A program made the translations under genes and the position numbers. From Mariannaea sp. PMI_226 (taxonomy: Eukaryota; Ascomycota; Sordariomycetes; Hypocreales; Nectriaceae), in assembly GCA_024336345.1 (NCBI GenBank), contig JANFOG010000006.1, forward strand, positions 1,674,001 to 1,738,000: a stretch of DNA of 64,000 nucleotides. Direction: 5' to 3'. Each line of letters opens with the position of its first letter. The first letter of the stretch is position 1. Positions 58,288 to 64,000 of this stretch are shown here, piece after piece. The notes beneath the pieces are model-generated. The model ran no database searches. It was given only the letters and a program-made list of their open reading frames with translations, and had not been told where the DNA came from.

Positions 58288-58919
58288 CTATCCCAAGAAG
58301 TTCTCAACATATTCCCTGCGGGACAAGTTATCCGCTAAATCTGTGCTTCTGTTCAAAGGAGTCCATCTTGGCTCATCCTTAAATAGCCTCATAGCGTGTA
58401 TGTACTACCTCTGTAGTTAGTATCCATAGAGGACATGAACACAACCTGGTAACGTACATTGGATTCGTCAGTGGTAAAGCGGTGGTAGATGCCGGCAGGA
58501 AGGATGAGTAGGTCGTCCTTCTCGAGCCGCACACGAACCCACTCATCTTCCTTACTCCTGATATCAAAGTAGCCTTGACCAGCCCTAATGTACCGAATTT
58601 CCTCGTCTTCATGCAAATGCTCAATGAAGAACATTTTGACTTTCTCTTCGTACACATCTCCCATTGTTTTCGGAGAGACCGTGATTTCATCACGATTTTT
58701 GTAGCCACGATCGATAGAAAGTTGGTCTACATCCGCAATATCAGAAAAACGGTGGTACAGCACACCCAATTCGCGTAGTGCTTCGACGTTTACCTCCCGA
58801 CCAGAATCGTGAGGTAGTCGTTGGTCGCCCTAGTTGGTAAAAGCTTCAGGTCGTGTTCTGGTAGACATCTAGCAGGCGGTCTTACTCACGGGTAAATTAT
58901 CGTACATATATGCTCTCAT
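58288..58919 (-). CDS. ADI1: acireductone dioxygenase
   Basis: Three exons, 58919-58890, 58829-58458 and 58404-58288, give 172 residues, the normal size. Exon 1 codes only [10 protein letters not shown]; exon 2 continues [20 protein letters not shown]. Donors are GTGAGT and GTACGT, both acceptors TAG, and all phases are 0. The metal-binding residues are intact: His81, His83 and Glu87 in [12 protein letters not shown] and His126 in AGIYHRF. The C-terminus runs [18 protein letters not shown] and NFLG. The enzyme oxidises acireductone in the methionine salvage pathway: with Fe2+ it gives the keto acid precursor of methionine, with Ni2+ an off-pathway product. It is a cytosolic or nuclear cupin and a core metabolic gene, set here among relics and repeats. 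This copy appears fully functional. Confidence 0.93.
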
Positions 58920-59064
58920 GTTGTCTGCCGCGCGGAGAGTCGACACTAAATAGCGCTCAGGAGTGATCGTCGAGCGAGCGAATAAGGGAACCCAAGGTGA
59001 CTCTGGCAGGAAATATTCTAGCCATCAATAATTCTTTGCCTTTGCGCGGTAATGTATTTATATT

Positions 59065-59730
59065 GTGCTCACAGGTACGAAAGTGGCTAATTTATCATCA
59101 ATTCCCTTGTGCTACAGCTGGGCATGGGCATGGGCAAGATGCACTAAAAAGTTCTGGGTACATACACCCGATGAGTGGGACGGCAAATATGGTGGTGCTT
59201 TGGCGCTGACTTGTGTCGTTGGTCAGTGGTTAATAAGACGCTATTTCAAGTGGATTCTACAGGGACCGCTCTGGGAGAACACACAGGTATATCCGTTGCA
59301 GAATAAGCACGCTGAGCCGATTGCGGCTGCGTTCGCTCGGTTTGTTGGGGCATTCCTACCTCCTAAGATTATACAGGCTGACAACAGGAAGACATTCAAG
59401 GGGGCCCGTCTGATTCTGTTAAGGAAATATAGAACCCAGATTGTAAATGGAGCTACGAGGTCTCCACAAACGCAAGGCTTTGTTGAGCAGGCTAAGGCTT
59501 GGAAGATGAACAATAGTCGGACAATATGTCAACTGAATGAACTGATGGAATACTCAAGGTCAAACAAGAATAATCTTGACGCATCTACAGAGCAGCATTC
59601 ATTCTGTTGGTCCCGTAAGATCGTAACCTACCAGGCACTGAGGGGCGCGACGTGGGGCTCCAGACCTGGTTGTAGCCTTTGCACTCCCTCCTCTAAGCGA
59701 CAGGATCCTGTAGACACATTGAAACCGTGA
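59065..59730 (+). pseudogene. retroelement integrase-core relic
   Basis: A decayed integrase (rve) core is readable on the plus strand: YPLQNKHAEPIAAAFARFVG, PPKIIQADNRKTFKGARLIL, LRKYRTQIVNGATRSPQTQG and FVEQAK. In intact elements these read as the D-N-G-x-E-F motif and the PQTQG(L/F)VEQAN segment with the catalytic acids. Here DNG-E is DNR-T, so the second acidic residue and the glycine are changed. The match to the integrase family stops at about 59500, and no reverse transcriptase or LTR is visible. The first catalytic Asp region is also not recognisable. A gypsy-like or related retroelement is the likely source. Confidence 0.7.
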
Positions 59731-60026
59731 AAATCTCGTTGTGCAACACCACTACAGGCTAGCCAGCCATTTGCCATCCTGACCCAGCACTGAGGTAGAG
59801 AATGGTTCGGCATGGCAAAGCGGGACTCCAATTATTTATCGCATCGATGACAACACTTGATGCTCAAATATGTACAAACCGAGGGTCTCTGAACTGCAAC
59901 CGGTTTGCTATTTCCAAAAATCCTCTCCACTTCTCAACCCCCAAAATATTAAGGAAACATAAGGAGCAAAACAAAAGTAATCAAGTGGCGGATAAACATC
60001 ACGTACGGTGGCACATGTGGCTTGCA

Positions 60027-60042
60027 CGGGTACTTGCACCCG
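60027..60042. repeat. palindrome copy CGGGTACTTGCACCCG
   Basis: Third copy of the family, about 0.5 kb from the next. Confidence 0.85.
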
Positions 60043-60481
60043 ACAACTTAGCCTGGGACTCCACGCGGCTACACCTCAAGGGCTTAGAGGAGGAGTCCTA
60101 CAGCATTTGCCAATGAATATACGGCATGCTGGATCGTCTCTCTCTATGTAGATACTTCCACTAGTTAAAGAACTTTCCTCCATGTAGTTGATATATTTGC
60201 TAGCCTTTCTCTTAGGCTCAATAGCCAACCGGCCCACCGGACATAGTAGTCTCCTTTAAATAGATGAGCTTTTCCTATCATGCCTCCATTTAGGTGCTTG
60301 AAATTTACATAATGCATGAGTATACTGGGTCTATTACTAATTAGCAGAGTTAGGGCTATACAAACAGGTGCAATTGCTTCCAAGGTGGTGAGAAATTCGC
60401 AGACTTAGGCAGTCTATTTATTATAGCTCCCTGTCAGCGAGCAGGCGGCTTTGCACGTCTTTTCATGTTGTTTTGGATTTG

Positions 60482-60497
60482 CGGGTACATGCACCCG
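60482..60497. repeat. palindrome copy CGGGTACATGCACCCG
   Basis: Fourth copy of the family. Confidence 0.85.
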
Positions 60498-60858
60498 AGT
60501 CCTAGAACAGCTTAAGAAGTGAGCTGAAGTTGCACAACTGCGGGTGTGATGAAGTAATTGAAACCTGGCATATGCAAATGTCAGGGATGAAGTACGTTGC
60601 AGCTATAACAATACTGCACTGTTCTTTTTCGAAAGAGGTCCACATAGGGATTCCTATCTCTAGCATGGCGAACTGCTCGTCTATGCACCCTTTGGTATTT
60701 ATTTCCAGCACATTGAGGAGTCAGCAGCAACGAGATTGTAGAACTGGCTAGCCATGATGATACAGATACAGTACAGGAGAACTAAATTGATAATATCTTA
60801 CATGCTATCCTGTCACGATTTCTCTTGAGTGCCTGCCTTGCTTATTTATTTTGCTTCA

Positions 60859-61662
60859 TCAGCTCAGCGAGCAATATACGCGGCGAACCTTCTGCACAGA
60901 GGGTCTAAATGGGAATACTATCTCCTCTCCATCTGTCTTCTCCTCATGAGCCCACAAGTCCACTTCGCTCACCAACTCAGCCCTAAATGGGGTAGGGGGG
61001 TTCATCCACACGTGGGCAACTGCGTCAGCCATGCAGTCAATTTGGATTCCTCGCCAGCCTTGTAATGCTGCATTGCTCATCAAATAACGCGCAAGGTGAG
61101 CCATAATGCCCTTTTTCTCATAATCATGGCGTGTGCTAGTAGCATTTCTGAACAAAACCTCACCAGGTCTCTCTGCTTCCCACGTCGTCTGTTGTCGTCG
61201 ATCTCTTGCATTGAGAATATTATGAATGGACCCAAAGGCAGGCAGGCAAGCCACCAAATCGACCATGCGTGTCATATCAAGCGCATTCAAGCTGTCATAG
61301 GAAAGAGCGACTGAGACTAGAGGAAAATCCATCAGCTCAACAAGCCGCTGGCCGTCAGGACTTTGGTCCTCAAAGTTCCAGTATAGTTTGCCTTCGGTGG
61401 CTACAGAATCTTGATTTTTATACACATATTCTGTGTCAAAGACGCCTAGAGAAAGTCCTGACATGACTTGATGTCTGATGAGGTAGTCGGCCGCTTTAAA
61501 AGCATTATATGCACGTTGCGTAGTATTCTCGGGGTATAAAACCGGCCATATTGGTGAATGAAAGACATTGCTATGTATAACAATCGCCTTTGCCCAGTCT
61601 GTATGCTTGGGTTCCAAGATGCGGATCTCATAACGCGGCGGAAGTGGTTTCGCCATGGCCAC
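60859..61662 (-). CDS. GNAT-like acyltransferase, fungal type
   Basis: One exon, 267 residues, started at 61662 (MAMAKPLPPRYEIRILEPKH); the second ATG at 61656 is equally possible. The N-terminal RYEIRILEPKHTDWAKAIVI and SPIWPVLYPE segments and the later HDYEKKGIMAHLARYLMSNA, with LQGWRGIQIDC and VWMNPPTPFRAELVSEVDLW, follow a common fungal GNAT-fold family. The Y-E-K-K-G-I-M segment corresponds to the acetyl-CoA-binding loop. Acceptor and pathway are unknown. It is probably cytosolic; no signal peptide or membrane helix. Its promoter has a TATAAA about 125 bp upstream. Confidence 0.82.
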   Translation of the reverse strand: MAMAKPLPPRYEIRILEPKHTDWAKAIVIHSNVFHSPIWPVLYPENTTQRAYNAFKAADYLIRHQVMSGLSLGVFDTEYVYKNQDSVATEGKLYWNFEDQSPDGQRLVELMDFPLVSVALSYDSLNALDMTRMVDLVACLPAFGSIHNILNARDRRQQTTWEAERPGEVLFRNATSTRHDYEKKGIMAHLARYLMSNAALQGWRGIQIDCMADAVAHVWMNPPTPFRAELVSEVDLWAHEEKTDGEEIVFPFRPSVQKVRRVYCSLS

Positions 61663-61787
61663 GATGGAAGTGCTGTCGATCGGTCAAGGTGACAAGCGGA
61701 GTGATATGCCAATGGCCGAGATTCAGGCTGAATTTTACAATAAGAGGAAATTGAAAGATGAACCAAGAATGTAGGCCTTTCAACGCA

Positions 61788-61793
61788 TTTATA
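61788..61793 (-). promoter_or_regulatory. TATA-like element
   Basis: TATAAA on the minus strand about 125 bp upstream of the ATG at 61662. Confidence 0.45.
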
Positions 61794-62736
61794 TGTGCTC
61801 TAGCAGTACGTAGTGCCGGAAATGGTCAACGGTTAATCTGTCTGTGTTTTTTCTGACCACATAAGTTCCATAGGTGCAATAAAACAGCCATTGCTTTACG
61901 TAATGTATCGGGTGTGGTCGAATTGGAATTGCCTCCTGGGGCAATATGGTACTCACTGTGCCATTGACTCACCTCGGAACAGAAGTATCTAGCCTTGTCT
62001 GAGACACGCTGCCTAATACGCCTTCCTTCACAGCCGCTCCAAGGTAGAAAAATTGTAAGCTACATACCGATTTCATTCAGCTTTATAGAAAAGGTCAGCC
62101 GAGAAGATATGTGTGAGCTTCTAGAGTACTAATTCTAGACATCATAGGGCAGCATTTCTTAACCAATATAAAGTAATTTTGCTCAAATTATACTAAATTT
62201 TAATATTTGGGTGCCAATGCCCTCTACCCAAAAATAAAATTAGGTTTTGGTATGAGATACATGACTTCAGTTTAATAAAGACTCCAGCTATTATATGTGG
62301 ACAAAAGGTGGGTTGTGACCGTGTCCACCCTTATTGTTGCTAGACACCAATGATAACTGTCACATAGGATAGGGGCAACTTCAAGGCACAGAAGGTCTTG
62401 ATTTCTAGCTATAGAAAGGTCCTATAGCAGGCTATTTACCTTCTCTAGATGGGGCTGTCTATAGGGGCTTGAGCCCTACAAGGTCTCACTGATGCTATTG
62501 TTATAGGATATGTTTTATTTACACAGGTCATGGCTGACGATGCCCTCACCGGTCCAGTAGGCTTGATGTGACCGCTATTTGACAAATACTATTGTACAAC
62601 TTTGCAAATAGGTAGATTAAAGGGCTACAGCCACCTGCCAATCTTGATGAGCTTCTAGCGTTGCGATTGGGACGAGTGAATGCCCCTTTCGTCATATCTG
62701 TTGAGTAATATCAGGTATGTAACCCCGGTTATAACA

Positions 62737-62752
62737 CGGGTACTTGTACCCG
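62737..62752. repeat. palindrome copy CGGGTACTTGTACCCG
   Basis: Fifth copy of the family, 16 bp with fully complementary arms around the central W. Confidence 0.88.
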
Positions 62753-63237
62753 TCATCCGCATCCCATGTTCAGAGTAGAGAAGGGATCGCCGATGCTAAA
62801 TACGAGGAGAGAGTCCCATTGGTGCATCGGCAACATCGTTCCCTTTTCGAAGGCGACGTGCTGATCTTTAGAAAAGCCGCCCCCAACTTTATCTGGCGAA
62901 AGCTACTTAACATATCAACAGATTGTTTGCGACTGTATGCCGTATTCCCCATATTGCTACTGAGGCGGGAAGGGGTCTAGAACCATTACATTTCATCTGT
63001 CAGCATTCAACGTCACGTGATGGCTTCACTAGTCCCCTCAACATGCTTTAACCTTGCTCAAATGACCTCGTTGTTCCTCACTTGACATTGCCCGTCGATA
63101 GGCCACCCTGATGATGAGCCTCCGAGTGCAATAGCTCTCTCTACTTTGCGTCTTTCTAGAAGTTGGACTGGTAAGAACCGCCGTGTACGTGTCCAGGAAC
63201 AAATTACGGCCATTGGCGGATATACCTATTCACTCCA

Positions 63238-64000
63238 ATGGTGCGTCGCTCAGGTCGTAGTCGAGGCTGTGAAATCTGTCGCCGCCAAAAAGTCAAGGTA
63301 GGCCATTTTTTACACCTTTTTTTTTTTTTATACACCAAACTTTTTGTGAAGCGATACCTTGAAAGAAGCTCCAACAAGACAAAAAATTGTCTAATACTCT
63401 GTAGTGCGACGAACAACAGCCAGAATGCGCTCAATGCATTCGACGAGGCAAAAATTGCCCGGGGCCGTGGCAAGGCCTTATCATCTTCCAATTCCAAACA
63501 GAACCTAAGCAGCCAACTAAATTTCGACTAGTGAAAGAGGAGATCGACCTATCGCAGTCAGAAATACAAGAACCTAAGTTAATGCATAATTCGGCACCTG
63601 ATCTTGATAGAAATTTAGGACCAGGAGCTTTAGACCCATTCTTGAGCACAGCAATTCCTCTTAACACTTACTATAACGAGCATCTACATCACTGTATGTT
63701 TCTTTTTTTTCTTTTTATGAAACTTGGTTTTATTTTCTTAGTTGTCTCTTCTGTTTATTTCGTATGTTATTCTTACTCGTGCACAGTTATGTTGCACACC
63801 ACCAAAGTCTGTATCCCTTTTCGTCCAGAAATGAAAGGTTTATGGTTTTGGCAGGACGCAATTAGCCAACCAGCCCTGTTTTACAGCCTTCTCGCATTAT
63901 CCGCCTCTCACCGGTTCCATTTACAACTAAACAATGCAGGAAGTCGCCAGGCCAAGCAGTGGATGCTGCAATCACTTGAGCTTCATTCTAAGGCAATACA
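63238..64000 (+). CDS. Zn(II)2Cys6 transcription factor (5' part; runs off the window)
   Basis: Exons 63238-63297, 63405-63693 and 63787 to the window end; the gene continues outside. Exon 1 (MVRRSGRSRGCEICRRQKVK) and exon 2 (CDEQQPECAQCIRRGKNC) together make a perfect C-x2-C-x6-C-x6-C-x2-C-x6-C binuclear zinc cluster, split by a 107-nt intron at the exact boundary. That position is common in this family. A polar linker follows. Exon 3 begins the middle homology region (ISQPALFYSLLALSASHRFH). Donors are GTAGGC and GTATGT, acceptors TAG and CAG, and the phases close. It should be a nuclear DNA-binding activator or repressor with CGG-type half-sites. Its targets are unknown. The CGGGTAC palindrome at 62737 lies 485 bp upstream, which is intriguing because CGG/CCG pairs are typical sites for such factors. 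Confidence 0.9.

Larger units (their letters stand above)
59731..60858. other. gene-free 1.1 kb with two palindromes
   Basis: No gene seen. It contains two of the CGGGTRCWTGYACCCG copies (60027 and 60482) and otherwise AT-rich, CTA/TAG-rich sequence. Confidence 0.45.
61663..63237. other. gene-free 1.6 kb with one palindrome
   Basis: No gene seen. The stretch 62,100-62,640 is AT-rich and full of CTA/TAG words, as in mutated repeats. The fifth palindrome copy is at 62737. The right end must contain the promoter of the Zn2Cys6 gene. Confidence 0.45.

Noticed and set aside
1..64000. CRISPR arrays, rRNA genes, bacterial-style operons
   Set aside because: None seen; intron-bearing genes and eukaryotic families make them unexpected here.

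Overview
This window looks like nuclear DNA of a filamentous ascomycete (Pezizomycotina, most likely a sordariomycete). The genes are mono- or few-exon, with 50-100 nt introns of the form GTRNGT...YAG. The families are typical of such fungi: a DUF1996 secreted protein, a BIM1/X325-like protein, an F-box protein, a PNP-NACHT-ankyrin NLR, an Hsp70-like ATPase, a Zn2Cys6 regulator and several GNATs. The species cannot be fixed from the sequence. All gene models below are hand-built from reading frames and splice signals.

Layout. 1-13.7 kb is an ordinary gene-bearing region: a DUF1996 protein, a 904-residue single-pass disordered membrane protein, an ICln/Lot5-like protein (minus), a small coiled-coil protein, a GPI-type wall protein (minus) and a membrane-anchored BIM1-like protein. 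14.0-18.5 kb is a relic island. It holds a broken SNF2-type helicase with an internal 152/140-bp tandem duplication, a truncated Cys-motif gene of a multi-copy type (minus) with a 49-bp second copy 1.6 kb away, and six copies of a 74-bp AT-rich repeat. 18.6-37 kb again carries mostly intact genes: an F-box protein, a secreted Cys-containing protein, an ICL/PEP-mutase family enzyme, a GNAT, a small Cys-rich protein, a PAF-acetylhydrolase-like lipase, an AAA+ ATPase, a 2OG-Fe(II) oxygenase and a SAM methyltransferase.

38-64 kb is a mixed accessory-looking zone with long gene-free gaps. It contains the NLR (38.6-42.6 kb), an Hsp70-like gene whose first splice junction is one base out of phase, a flavin monooxygenase, a hidden two-exon small cysteine-rich secreted protein, an HSF-domain pseudogene facing a thioesterase-like gene, a pyridoxal-reductase-type aldo-keto reductase, acireductone dioxygenase, an integrase relic, a GNAT-like gene and the start of a Zn2Cys6 regulator that runs off the window. 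In 54.0-62.8 kb a 16-bp palindrome, CGGGTRCWTGYACCCG, occurs five times; I do not recognise it and saw no full match elsewhere in the window.

How the genes work together: I see no clear biosynthetic cluster. The FMO, thioesterase, reductase and Zn2Cys6 regulator are separated by unrelated genes and relics. The best functional theme is cell-surface and biotic interaction (DUF1996, BIM1-like, GPI protein, two small secreted proteins) together with NLR-type recognition. The items most worth following are the palindrome family, the hidden secreted protein, the NLR and Hsp70-like pair, and the 74-bp repeat array.
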